From Toxotes chatareus (Eukaryota; Chordata; Actinopteri; Toxotidae), in contig CM028902.1 in assembly GCA_016801885.1 (NCBI GenBank), positions 20,317,080-20,381,079 of the forward strand: a DNA stretch of 64,000 nt, given 5' to 3'. The notes under the pieces are model-generated. The model was not told the DNA's origin and did not search any database. It worked only from the letters and a program-made list of their open reading frames with translations. Positions 25,235-36,570 of the stretch are shown in pieces. The first letter of the stretch is position 1. Each line of letters begins with the position of its first letter. A program made the position numbers and the translations under genes.

Positions 25235-27110
25235 ACAATGTATAGAGGTTCACATCTGTATTTCTTTGCTGTTCAGACCTGTAATTGAACCCTTCAAACT
25301 GGTGATGTGGCAACTTGTGCGTCCACAGTTCATCTAGTCCAACAACACCCTCTGGTGGTCTCATTTATATGTTCCTCTTACTTTGTGTGACCTGTAAATC
25401 ATCCGGGGTAGCTGGGCTGTTTGAGGATCCTCTCAGCCCTTAATCTGCAACATTGTGTGTAAATGTCCTGCAGGTTGGAGAGGGGTGTTCTGATGGTCCT
25501 CTCAGCTGAACGGACCACCCATTTAAGGGTCAAGAAGTCTAAAACTCTTGACTAATGATAGGCATTGGCATAGCTTTGGCCTCTTCTCTCCGCTCCTCCT
25601 CCACATTCCTTTCTGTTCCTCTCATCATCTCCTACACTAATTTTGCCTCTTTCCTCATTTTTTCCCACTCTCGTCTTCTCCCGCCTCTGCCCATGTCACC
25701 TTTGCAACTCCTTTCCTCTACCTCCATCACTCTTTCCTGCCTGTATTCTCCTCTCCTTATTAAAATTAGAAAATTATTACAATAATTGTACTATAAAAAG
25801 ATGAGATAAAATAAAGCCTGTTTGTGTTTAGTGTTTGTTTTTTCCCTTTGAAAAAAAATGGGAAATTGAACCTAAACAGAGCTGTGATACCAACACGCAA
25901 TAACATCTGCATTTAACAAGTGAAAAAGCCACAGTGTAAAGATGGACAGTTTTCTTTATTATCTGGTTTAATTTTCTGCCCTTTAAATGAACTTTTATTC
26001 AAACTTGACCAGGTAAAGCTTCACTTTGAAAATTAAAGCAGCTCGACTGTCAGATGTGTTTTGTGTTTTCCCAGCCTCCATTCTGTCTGACCACATGTTC
26101 ACGGGTTTGTCTTTGGTGCTGAAGAGTTAAATTTACATTCTGTTGTACAGATGTCAGTGAAAATGTTTGGGGGTGAAAAATGAACACGGCTACAATCATT
26201 GACAGAAAACGGCAGCCTGTCGAACCCACAAAGGAAAATATCTTTGTCCACATCATCATGCACATCACTGGTCTGTCATTCTATCATTTTATTGCAGTTT
26301 GATACATCCCGACGAAACCGTGCTGTGCTCTGGTTCACAGTCAGACTCTGGATGCTGACACGTGGTGTTGAACTCAGGCTTATTCCTGGTTTGAGTCCAA
26401 AGAGAACAAAACACAGTTTCTGGCTTCACTACAACGGGTCTCTCACAGTCAAGTTCAACTCAGACCAACTCAAAACATTTGAATAAAATTCAATAAAATA
26501 TGAACAAATTACTTTCTTTAATTACATCACATTCAGTTATATCATGAACATACTTATCGCAGTTCAACACAGACTGACCAGAGACTGGAAATGACACAGA
26601 GCATCAGCTAACAATCAGGAGAGAGCACAATAACAGCTAATACCGACCTCACAGTACAAACTGTGAATGGTAACCTTAGAAACAGCAGAATATCCCATAT
26701 CATAAGAACCTAAAGTCAGAACAATAATTTGCTATGGTTTCTTCTGTTAAACATACACACAATTCAGATGAAATTCATTCATAAAATCCCTCACTTGGTA
26801 AAAATGCAGCTTTGAGTCAGCAACAGTCTAAATGAACAATTACTAACAACAGCACTATGTCATATTAGTATCACATCTTATGTCATATGAGTCGACTCAG
26901 TTTGACCTTATTCACTATATAGTGGAGAAGTTCTGGCTAATTGAATCCTGTTAATGACACCAAATTACTGCCAAAATGTGAGCACTAAATAAAAGACAAT
27001 ACAAAGAACAAAACACTATAAAGTACAAGATTTTCCTCATCCAAGTGACAAAAATTTCTTTAAAAAAACAAAACAAAACAAAACACAGATACCAGCATCT
27101 GTTCAGACAG
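25235..27110. other. Intergenic sequence, no recognised gene
   Basis: It contains a pyrimidine-rich stretch at about 25575-25760 (repeated CTC, TCC and CCTC) and several AT-rich blocks. The block at about 26480-27100 is AT-rich and resembles UTR or intergenic DNA. Open frames at 25555-25785 and 26199-26486 have no recognisable homology or convincing splice context. Confidence 0.45.
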
Positions 27111-27114
27111 TTTC

Positions 27115-27369
27115 CCCAGGGTTTGGATTCAGGTGTTCAACTTCAAATATGTCAATAGCATGTGGCTCAGAAGGAGCAAATAAATCATTGTTGTTCAACC
27201 TGGTAAACTTGACACATCTATTAGGTTTTCACAGTGGTCACTGTGTTCATCACCACCACTAGATGGAAAATGAAGCAAATATACTCAATCTGGGTGCATC
27301 TTTACAGTGGTCTGAGCTATCTGAGTCGTCTCTCTGCCAGGCTTCCTTCCCTTACCCTGTCCACCACGC

Positions 27370-27402
<33 letters not shown>

Positions 27403-30070
27403 TACGAATCCACCTACATTTAAACCTGACCCAAATAACCCCATGTCGCTGCTACTCTTGTCCACGAATGACTGTACGTTGCGCTTTACAGGGGCGGGAA
27501 AAATTCCCCTGTCGGGAGGCCTCCCTTTGTGCCGATCGCGAAAACAACGTAAGAATCGCAAAACTTTTCCTCACCACACCTATTTCAACCCAGAAAGGTC
27601 CTACTCCAGTCTCCCCTTGGAATGAAACTTGGCAGAGTGAGACGAACCAGTGTTTGACCTCAAAGTCCAACTCACCCTCCCTGTACAATAAAGCCTCTAT
27701 CAAAATGATGGTGATGATGGACAGCAATGCAACTATGCTCAGGACACAGGCTGACAATCAATCTACACCAGCAACTTAGTGACTTAACAGTGACTTTACT
27801 CAATATCAAAAAATGTGATCACAAATGTATCTCAGATGCCAATACAGATTTTAAATGCATTGATAAAACATCATCCATGGGCTGAAAGATTCAAGATTCA
27901 AAGATTCAAAGGGTCTATTGTCATTTGCACAGTAAGGAAACAGGTTTCCCTGTACAATGAAATTCTTACTTTGCTCTTCACCCAGAGTGCCATACGAAAT
28001 GTTGTAAGTAAAATAAAAATAGATAAATAATAGTATTTACAAAATATTAACAAGAGCATAAGTGAAAAAAAAGTTACATAAAATATAAACTGTACTGATA
28101 TATACAAATCAGCTGTTGTGCAAATTCAGCTGAGAGTGAAGTGAAGACTGTGCAAAAGAACTGTTATGTGAACAGTGCGGTATGTGTGCAGTTATTAAGG
28201 TGCAGAACAGTAATAAATAATAACAGTCAGTATGTGCAAAAGTTGCAGCCTTTTATTACAGACTCCTGTCAGCTGTTGAGGAGTCTGATGGCAGACGGGA
28301 AGAAAGAGTTTTTAAGTCTGGTGGTCCTGCACTTCACACTCCTGTACCTCCGGCCTGAAGGGAGGAGAGTGAACAGACCTTGTTGTGGGTGGGTGGGGTC
28401 CTTGATGATGGAGGCAGCTCTCCTGTGGACTCTGCGCTGGTAGATGCTCTGCAGAGAGGGCAGAGGAGTCCTGGTGATCTTAGACGCAGTCTTCACCACT
28501 CTCTGCAGGCGTTTGCGGTCCATGGCAGTGGAGCTGCCGTACCACACAGTGATGCAGCTGGTCAAGATGGACTCAACAACGCAGCTGTAGAAGTTCTGTA
28601 GAAAAACGCCAACATCACAGATCCAGCAGTGTTTCGTTTGCACTTTCCTGAGACCGTGTCCTCTTGACGCATCACAAGTGAAGAAGTGGTAAAACTTAGT
28701 TAAATGATCACCGTCTGTGTTTAATCAGCACTTGAGCTTCACTATGCTAAAAATCAGTCCATCCACCTCCCAGAAGCAGCAGACTCACATCCTGGTCATG
28801 TCCTGTAGTTTGAAGAGCAGCTTGCAGACTTGTACGATGTGGGCTGCAACAGTCCTTCCGAGGTGAGGTCCGGAGAGTGTCCAGGGCTTGGTGGATCAGG
28901 TCAGGCCACAACATTCCCCTTCCAGCCTTCCTTAAGGTTGGACATATGAGTGAGACAGAGAAAAAAAAAAAAAACAATCATTAGTAATAAGTAAAAAGCA
29001 AACAGACTAAAGCAAACCTTCAACATGACCTCAGATCTTACCTTTGGTTGACCCTCTCTCACTTTCTCTGACTAAGTTCCCCTTACTCTGGTGTCTGCCG
29101 CTTTCACAGACTGTGGTGGAACAGTCCAGTGCATCCATCCCTGCAGGGTAGAAAGTCTGCTGGGAGTCTCTGAAGTCATCTATCCAACAGTCCATTAACT
29201 CAAAACTTCATCACATTCCAGTTCTGTATTGCCTGTGGAACTCCTCCTCAGCATGTTCTGCCGTGGTTTGGTGATCTTTGCAAACCCTTCCACAGAGGCT
29301 CAGCAGTAATTACCAAGTCCAATGTCCTGACGTACATGGAGACAGTCTGAGAAGACGCTATTGTCTTCCACTGCACTCTACACCTTTTGCAGACTTATCT
29401 TATCAACAGGTTGACAGCTCCATGTCTTGGGCTCAGAGACAGAAAAGTCCAAATGTAAAGTAAGAAATAAAAAATTTTAAAAAACACAAATGATCAGAGT
29501 ACAAGGTTTTCTTCATCCAAGTGACAAAGTTAAATAAATTCACAATAGCAAAAAGTTTAAGAAAAAGGATAAATATGAAAACAAAAGAATAAAAAAAACA
29601 TAAATTTGTAAAGTTAAACTAAAATAAAGAACATGACAAGTATATGGAAAAGGTTCTAAAAGACAGAAAACTGACAGCATCAGCTGACAAGAGGGGAGAA
29701 ATGTGTGCAACAGACAATGTAAAAGTAAACATCATGGGTAAAGAGAGTAACACCATCACTGGAAGTTCAGCCACAAAATAAAGCCTCAGTTCACTCATTA
29801 TCGAGCTGCAGAATTTATGGTCTGTCCACACTTCCACACGTCTTCCTCACTCTGTTCCTTCAAGCACTAGAACGAGGCCTTAACTGTGTCTTTCCCTCTA
29901 GTGTCTTTGACATGGATTTTAAAAGATAGTGAAAGGTTTCTCTACCATCTGTAAGCATCTTTTCAAGTTTGCCTTCTGAAATGGCTGTCACTCTATTCAG
30001 ATTTATTTATAAAGATTAGCGGTTCTACTTCAAGACAAAGCCTGTTATCCTTTAGACCTTCTCTTCAATT
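27115..30070. repeat. Segmental duplication unit 1 (with LINE insertion)
   Basis: This is the first of three direct copies of a block I cannot identify. Shared landmarks are ATATGTCAATAGCATG near the start, ACTAGATGGAAAATGAAGC at about 27256, a poly(A) tract at 27371-27400, and TGTACAATAAAGCCTCTATC at about 27682. Further on are GACCGTGTCCTCTTGA at about 28651, TAGTTTGAAGAGCAGCTTGC at about 28806, and CCCTCTAGTGTCTTTGACATG near 29894. Without the L2-type insertion the unit would be about 2.2 kb. Minus-strand reading gives short open stretches ending in donor-like GTAAGATCTGAG, so decayed exons of an unknown gene family are possible. Confidence 0.75.
27889..28640 (-). mobile_element. 5'-truncated L2/CR1-type LINE with reverse transcriptase C-terminus
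   Basis: A minus-strand frame at 28269-28610 encodes the C-terminal tail of a fish non-LTR reverse transcriptase. Motifs in order are FYSCVVESILTSCITVWYG, RLQRVVKTASKIT, HPQQGLFTLLPSGRRYRS and NSFFPSAIRLLNS. A 3' UTR follows down to a short AAGATTC-type repeat tail at about 27889-27910. The fragment is truncated at its 5' end and cannot be active. The matching position in unit 2 (about 30847) runs CATCCATG straight into CACTTTCCTGAGACC, an empty site, so the insertion is specific to unit 1. Clade assignment (L2, Maui-like) is from memory. Confidence 0.85.
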
Positions 30071-31021
30071 CAGCCCATGACAATGTTTCATTTCAAGTAT
30101 GTCAATAGCATGCAGCTCAGTAGGAGCAAATTAACCATTATTGTTCAACCTGGTAAACACATCTATTAGGTTTTCACAGAGGTCACTGCATTCATCATCA
30201 CCACTAGATGGAAAATGAAGCAAATATACCCAAACTGTGTGCATCTTTACAGTCATCTGTGCTATCTGAGTCGTCTCTCTGCCAGGCTTCCTTCCCTTAC
30301 CCAGTCCACCACGCAATTAAAAAAAAAAAAAAAAAAAAGAAAAGAAAAAAAAAAGTACGGACCCACCTACACTTAAACCTGACCAAAATAACCCCACGCC
30401 GCTTGATATTGCAGTGAATCCTGTCCGCAATTTACCGTGCACAAAGCTTTACAGGGGTGAGAATAATTCCCCTGTTGGGAGGCCTCCCTTTGTGCCGACG
30501 CCAAAAAAGCCCTACACCTACTTCAACTCAGAAAGGTCCTACTCCTGTCTCCCATTGGAACGAAACTTGGCAGAGTGAGACGAGCCAGTATTTGACCTCA
30601 AAGTCCAACTCACCCTCCCTGTACAATAAAGCTTCTATCAAAATTTGGGTGGTGATGATGAACAGCAATGCAACTATGCTCTGGACACAGGCTGACCAAT
30701 CAATCTACACTAGACCTGTCTGTGTATCTCCACCATTTAATGATGGAAAACCTAGCAATGATTTTACTCAAAATCAAAAAATGTGATCACAAATGTATCT
30801 CAGATCCCAATACAGATTTTAAATACATTGATAAAACATCATCCATGCACTTTCCTGAGACCGTGTCCTCTTGAGGCATCAGAGGTGAAGAGTTTGTAAA
30901 ACTTCTGTTCCAACAACAGAGTTGATAAATGGTCACAGTCTGTATTTAATCAGCACTTCAGCTTCACCATGCAGAAAATCATTCCATCCTCCTCCTAGAT
31001 GCAGCAGATTCACATCCTGGT

Positions 31022-31870
31022 CATGTCCTGTAGTTTGAAGAGCATCTTGCTATGTAGTTTGAAGAGCATCTTGCTCTTCAAACTACCTCAGAGGTGAGGT
31101 CCGGAGATCTAGGCAGTGTCCAGGGCTTGGTGGATCAGGTCAGGGCACAACATTCCCCTTCCAGCTTTCCTTTAAAAAAAAAAAATAAATAAATAAAAAA
31201 TAAAAATAAAATCATTAGCCATCAGTAAAAAGCAAAGAGACTTAAGCAAATCTTCAACATGACCTCAGATCTTACCTCCAGTTGCCGTTCTCTCTATCTC
31301 TATGTAAAATCAATCTGTAGTTTGAAGAGCAGCTTGCAGACTTGTGCGATGTGGGCTGCAACAGTCCTTCAGAGGTGAGGTCTGGAGATCTAGGCAGTGT
31401 CCAGGGCTTGGTGGATCAGGTCAAGGCACAACATTCCCCTTCCAGCTTTCCTTTAAAAAATAAATAAATAAATAAATAAAAAATAAAAATAAAATCATTA
31501 GCCATCAGTAAAAAGCAGACTTAAGCAAACCTTCAACATGACCTCAGATCTTACCTTCAGTTGCCGTTCTCTCTATCTCTATGTAAAATCAATCTGTAGT
31601 TTGAAGAGCAGCTTGCAGACTTGTGCGATGTGGGCTGCAACAGTCCTTCGGAGGTGAGGTCCGGAGATCTGGGCAGTGTCCAGGGCTTGGTGGATCAGGT
31701 CAAGCCACAACATTCCCCTTCCAGCCTTCCTTAAGGTTGGACATATGAGTCAGAGTAAAAAAAGACAATCATTAACAATAAGTAAAAAGCAAACAGACTA
31801 AAGCAAACCTTCAACATGACCTCAGATCTTACCTTTGGTTGGCACTCTCTCACTTCTCCTGACTCTGGTG
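31022..31870. repeat. Three tandem copies of a ~280-bp sub-block within unit 2
   Basis: TGTAGTTTGAAGAGCAGCTT starts copies at about 31316 and 31596, with a rearranged first copy from about 31028. Each continues through CAGAGGTGAGGTC, CAGGGCTTGGTGGATCAGG, CATTCCCCTTCCAGC, an AAATAAATAAAT tract and GACCTCAGATCTTACC. The single-copy counterpart in unit 1 is at about 28800-29045. On the minus strand, each copy ends with a donor-like GTAAGATCTGAGG. Confidence 0.75.
31054..31086. repeat. Perfect 15-bp inverted repeat with 3-base loop
   Basis: GTAGTTTGAAGAGCA at 31054-31068 is followed by TCT and then its exact reverse complement, TGCTCTTCAAACTAC, at 31072-31086. The left arm belongs to the duplicated block; the right arm appears only in this rearranged copy. 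Confidence 0.9.
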
Positions 31871-32525
31871 TCTGCCGCTTTCATAGGCTGTGGTGGAACA
31901 GTCCAGTGCGTCCATCCCTGCAGGATGGAAAGTCTGCTGGGACTCTCTGAAGTCCATCAGTCCATTAACTCGAAACTTCATCACATTCCAGTTCTGTATT
32001 GCCTGTGGAACTCCTCTTCAGCATGTTCTGCCGTGGTTTTGTGATGATAGCAAATCCTTCCACAGAGGCTCAGCAGTAATTATAAAGTCCAAAGTCCTGA
32101 CGTGCATGAAGACAAACACTATTGTCTCCTACTGCACTTTACACCTTTTGCAGACTAACATCAGCATGGATAAAGAGAGTAACACCATCACTGGAAGTTC
32201 AGCCACAAAATAAGGCCTCAGTTCACTCATTATCAAGCTACAGCATCATTTAAGCAGAATTTATGGTGTGTCCCAACTTCAACATGTCTTCCTCACTCTG
32301 TTTCTTCAAGCACTAGAACGAGGCCTTAACTGTGTCTTCCCCTCTAGTGTCTTTGACATGGTTTCTAAAACATAGTACAAGGTTTCTCTACCATCTGTAA
32401 ACATCTTTCCAGGTTTGCCTTCTGAAATGGCTGTCACTCTGTTCAGATTTGTTTATAAAGATTAGCAGTTCTACTTCAAGACAAAGCCTGTTATCCTTTA
32501 GACCTCTTCAATTCAGCCCATGACA

Positions 32526-33370
32526 ATGTTTCATTTCAAGTATGCCAATAGCATGTAGCTCAGAAGGAGCAACTTAATCATCGTTGTTCAACCTGGTAGA
32601 CTTGACACATCTATTAGGTTTTCACAGTGATCAGTGTGTTCATCATCACCACTAGATGGAAAATGAAGCAAATATACCCAAACTGGGTGCATCTTTACAG
32701 TCATCTGAACTCTCTGAGTCGTCTCTCTGCCAGGCTTCCTTCCCTTGCCCTGTCCACCACGCAATTAAAAAAAAAAAAAAAAAGAAAAAAAAAGTACGGA
32801 CCCACCTACACTTAAACCTGACCAAAATAACCCCACGCCGCTTGATATTGCAGTGAATCTTGTCCGCGATTTACCGTGCGTAGAGCTTTACAGGGGTGAG
32901 AATGATTCCCCTGTCGGGAGGCCTCCCTTTGTGCCGACGCCAAAAAAGCCCTAACAATCACAAAAGTTTTCCTCACCACACCTATGTCAACCCAGACAGG
33001 TCCTACTCTTGTCTCCCCTTGGAACGAAACTTGGCAGAGCAAGATGAGCCAGTGTTTGACCTCAAAGTCCAACTCACCCTCCCTGTACAATAAAGCTTCT
33101 ATTAAAATTTGGGTAGTGATGATGGACAGCAATATAACTATGCTCAGGACACAGGCTGAATACTATTAAACAACAACTCTTGGAGGATCCTCAATCCATC
33201 TACGTCAGACCTGCCTCTACCTCCACCATTTAATGATGGAAAACTTGCCAACTTACTGACCTAACAATGCTTTTACTCAATATCGAAAAATGTGATCACA
33301 AATGTATCTCAGATGCCAATACAGATTTTAAATGCATTGATAAAACATCGTCCATGGGCTGAATAACTAC
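32526..33370. repeat. Segmental duplication unit 3 (partial)
   Basis: This third direct copy contains only the first ~850 bp of the block: ATGCCAATAGCATGTAGC near 32540, ACTAGATGGAAAATGAAGC at about 32650, a poly(A) tract at about 32767-32792, and TACAATAAAGCTTCTATT at about 33087. Similarity ends at CCATGGGCTGAATAAC near 33360. That is within a few bases of the point where the LINE entered unit 1. Confidence 0.75.
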
Positions 33371-34193
33371 TTGAGAAAGACAATATCAGAAACACATTTA
33401 CAACAAATTCATCAAATCAGAACAGTTATGTTCTATCAATAATTCCATTTAAAACAATCATCAATGACCAGTCAAAATACAGGCAAGTCATTATCATTGT
33501 CTTTGTCCTTATAATCAGTTATGATAATCTTGGAGAAGTTGTCACAGTTAATCAACAGATGAAAAGAACTTACAGGGGAGCACATGTAGAATCAGTCAAA
33601 AAAAATAAATAAAAATTAAAATATATATAGACATATAAATTAAAAGTTTCTGTTTAAACTAAAATACATAATGCCTTAACCCCTTACCCTAACCTTACTT
33701 TAACCATCCAAATTGAAAGTTGAAAGGACAGTCTGACTTATCAAAATGCTTGTTTTCCTTTTTTTTTTTTTTTTTTTTTCTTAAATGGCCCCCCATAGTA
33801 AATATATTTTATAGCTGCCCATGTTATTTGTCCTTCCACACTTGTGGGGAAGGTTTAAGTTAATTTTTCTTATTTTAAGCACTTTATCTTGTGATATAAT
33901 TGCTGCTATAACTGCTGCTACCTGATAAAAGCCAAAATCGACCATATTAGACAGAGAGAGGCCCTAAACAGCCCCAATGCTGGGCCCCCAAATCAACCCC
34001 TAGCAGGCTGATTAGAGGGAGAGAGAGAGACAGATGTGCGAGTCTGTGAGTCTGTGTGTGTGTGTATGTGAGACAGAGTGAGACAGAAGGACAGAGACAA
34101 AGTAAAGTGATGGCACGGTGACCAAACAAACAACCTCATACCTCTTGAGGGCTAAAAATGGACAGGCGGACAGACAGCAGCCAGGTTGGAAGG
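33371..34193. other. Intergenic AT-rich and low-complexity sequence
   Basis: It holds a T-run of more than 20 bases near 33758-33780 and a purine-rich GAGA/GTGT stretch at about 34015-34100. No exon or element end was recognised. Confidence 0.5.
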
Positions 34194-34530
34194 ATGGACA
34201 GGAACAAATTCTGTAGGAGGAAAAGTTATGGCGCGGCGGCCAGACATCCCGGCATCAAAGAAGTGAAAGTCGTATACCTCGTATAGCCTCTTGATCCCAC
34301 GTAGTCAAAATCGACGCTACAAACAAACAGGCAAGCAAGCAAACAATCAAACAAACAAATAACCGCCCGACCAACAGACAGACAACCTATGGCAGCCATA
34401 TTGGATGGACAGGAACAAATTCTGTAGGAGGAAAAGTTATGGCACAGCAGCCAGACATCCCAGCATCATAGAAGAGAAAGTCGCATACCTCGTATAGCCT
34501 CTTGATCCCACGTAGTCAAAATCGACGCTA
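34194..34530. repeat. Direct repeat, ~127 bp, two copies at a 210-bp offset
   Basis: ATGGACAGGAACAAATTCTG at 34194 and again at 34404 opens two nearly identical segments. Each runs through AGGAGGAAAAGTTATGGC, CCAGACATCCC and TATAGCCTCTTGATCCC to AAAATCGACGCTA. The spacer between them is rich in ACAAACAAGCAA-type low complexity. No coding content is seen. Confidence 0.85.
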
Positions 34531-34566
34531 AAACAATGGGGTGGGGGGGGGGGTGAGGGGATAGAC

Positions 34567-34995
34567 CAGGGTCGGCAAACCGCGGCTCAAGAGGCTCATG
34601 TGGCTCTTTCGTCCCTCTGCTGTGGCTCCCTGTGACTTCATTCTGTGACTTTGTTTTTTTTTAAATGTAATTCTAAATTTGGGGATTACAGCGATCTTGT
34701 AACATTAAAATAAAACATTTTTAATTTTTTGTCGCTCAAAATATGCATCACAACCACCGGTGTGCGACACCCAGTGGCAACATCTTCAGCTTGACAGCTA
34801 ACTGCATGCTCCAGTACACGTGATAACATGATGACGGAACACAGAAGCAGACAGCATTTTTGGTTTCCTGCAGGTGGATAATTTAAGTTAAGTTTAAGTT
34901 AGTTAAGATTTTTATTTCATAAATACGAGGAGGACTCAACTAGACATTGAGACAGTCCAAATGGCTCTTTGAGTATTTAAGGTTGCCGACCCATG
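34567..34995. mobile_element. Non-autonomous hAT element (MITE) with 8-bp target duplication
   Basis: The left end CAGGGTCGGCAAACCGCGGC and the right end TTGCCGACCCATG are inverted copies apart from one extra base. They match the CAGGG(G)TCGGCAA terminus typical of one hAT group. The element is flanked by exact 8-bp direct repeats GGATAGAC (34559-34566 and 34996-35003), the target-site size created by hAT transposases. At 429 bp with no transposase frame it is non-autonomous. GTGGCTCTTT near the left end recurs as ATGGCTCTTT near the right end. Confidence 0.9.
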
Positions 34996-35094
34996 GGATA
35001 GACGGACAAACGGTCGGGCGGTCAGTAATAATTATGGCACGGTGGCCATGTGTGAGACAGAAAGAAAAAGAGGGTGAGACAGATTGGCATAGTT

Positions 35095-35130
35095 GCCGTG
35101 TGTGTATGTGTGTGTGTGTGTGTGTGTGCG
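35095..35130. repeat. TG microsatellite
   Basis: A run of GTGTGT with a few interruptions (TATG, GCGCGTATG) inside unremarkable intergenic sequence right of the hAT element. Open frames on both strands here are driven by the dinucleotide run. Confidence 0.85.
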
Positions 35131-35139
35131 CGTATGTGC

Positions 35140-36119
35140 ATGCGAGAAACAGGTCAGCATAGCGGCCGACCAAACACACCCCAGCAGCAGAATAAAAACT
35201 TCACTTACTACTTGTTGATTTCTTCTCATGCTGATCTGTTTGTGGGCCTGAAAGAAGAAGCAGAAGAAGAACCAGCTCAGTCTGAGTCTGCAGGTCAGAG
35301 TTCACATGTGAAGACTGGCGGTTGGACTGATCCTGTCCAACACTCACACTCTGTGGACATCAGTTCACTGAATATAAATCCATCTGTGTGAAGCTTTATA
35401 CACACACACTGATCAGGGAATATTCATTTCCTGTCATAGTTATTGATCGTATTGGAGACTGTGATGTTTGAGTGAGGATGACTGTGGTGCAGCTGAAATA
35501 TGAAGATCTTCAGACCGACTGCAGGTAATTTAGAGATCGGCAGCAGGTTCTCTTCACTGAGCGTTTCACACTCCATATAGTTTATTGGTTAAATTATACT
35601 CAATGTGTAAAACGGAAAATCAACACTGATCAAACTGAGGTATTTTACCATCCGAGCTTCACTCAGAGCGAACCACGGCCTCAGACAGGTTCACCTTGAC
35701 CCAGGCCGCTGGTGCACCTGTGAGCCAAAGGAGCAGGGGCGCTTGAGACAGCCGCAGTCCGCGCGCACTGACTTGCAGGTATGGACTCTAATATAACTAA
35801 TAAAGGTTTATGTGGGTAAAAACTGTGTCCCTGTCCAACTCTGGGGACTTAGAGGCCTGCCTCCACATACCCCTGATAACCTGAGCCTGAGGTGAATTGA
35901 GGGCTTACCAACGTGAACTGAGGAGGCCGCTGAGGCCTAATTATCTCCGTGCGGCTGCGCTGTCCCGCGTGTCATATTGAGCCTTTATCTTTACCACATG
36001 AACCACATCACGGTCCACAATTTAAATATGTCAAGCCACCAAGAGTGAAGGAAAATTTACTACAGAATCAGGTAAGCTCCACCTTAAAACTTAACCCCAG
36101 GTAGCACAAGCGCACCGTT
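35140..36119. other. Intergenic sequence of unknown content
   Basis: A plus-strand frame ending near 35391 encodes an acidic stretch (EEAEEEPAQSESAGQSSH) followed by a stop. A candidate donor, CAGGTATGGAC, sits near 35777. These could be fragments of an exon, but nothing identifies a gene. The block is moderately GC-rich compared with its surroundings. Confidence 0.35.
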
Positions 36120-36570
36120 GTACCGTAAACTGTGACTGTTTTCAGAACCATGTCGGTGGCGCGCTCCACCGGTGGCTTCTCTGAAACCGTGGATTGAAAT
36201 GTGTGTACTCACTTTTCGTAGAAATTCCAGAAAGCCGTTTCCAAAGCGTCTGTCCAAGGTGAGCGGTGCGACGGTGCGCGGGCGTGTGCGCGTGCATGAG
36301 CAGAAAGTGGCGTTTGTGGCGCACGCGGTGGATAGGCCCGGGCCCTCTGTTGCAGCATCTGAAGAACAGAGATTCACAGGCTGATACACCTGGTCTGTTT
36401 CCCTCAGTCGTGCTCGCACTGTCTCCATACTCAATCAGAAACTCGGTGGAAGTCTGTGTTCCGCGCACACGCGCTCTCCTCTCCTCCAAACCGGAGCGGT
36501 AATTGCGGACCCGGTACGCCGCGTGGTGGTCACAGTGGTACCGTGATTTAGCTAAACTATGAGCTGAAAC
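36120..36570. promoter_or_regulatory. CpG-rich patch without an assigned gene
   Basis: CpG dinucleotides are unusually dense (for example GCGCGGGCGTGTGCGCGTGC near 36274 and CCGCGCACACGCGC near 36460), unlike the AT-rich flanks. Open frames of 116 and 146 codons on the minus strand overlap it but match nothing I recognise; open frames arise easily in CpG-rich DNA. It could be an orphan promoter or island. No initiation evidence can be read from sequence. Confidence 0.4.

Larger units (their letters stand above)
30080..32525. repeat. Segmental duplication unit 2
   Basis: This is the second direct copy of the unidentified block, with the same landmarks in order: CTAGATGGAAAATGAAGC at about 30204, a poly(A) tract at about 30318-30354, TACAATAAAGCTTCTATC at about 30632, GACCGTGTCCTCTTGA at about 30859, and CCCTCTAGTGTCTTTGACATG near 32340. 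It lacks the LINE, but a ~280-bp sub-block has been amplified inside it (31022-31870). Identity to the other copies is high by eye but was not computed. Confidence 0.75.

Noticed and set aside
27234..27779. 181-codon plus-strand frame
   Set aside because: It runs through a poly(A) tract giving a lysine run, and its length varies between duplicate units with A-run length, so it is not a conserved protein.
28380..28601. Plus-strand frame over the LINE
   Set aside because: It is the antisense shadow of the reverse transcriptase C-terminus on the minus strand.
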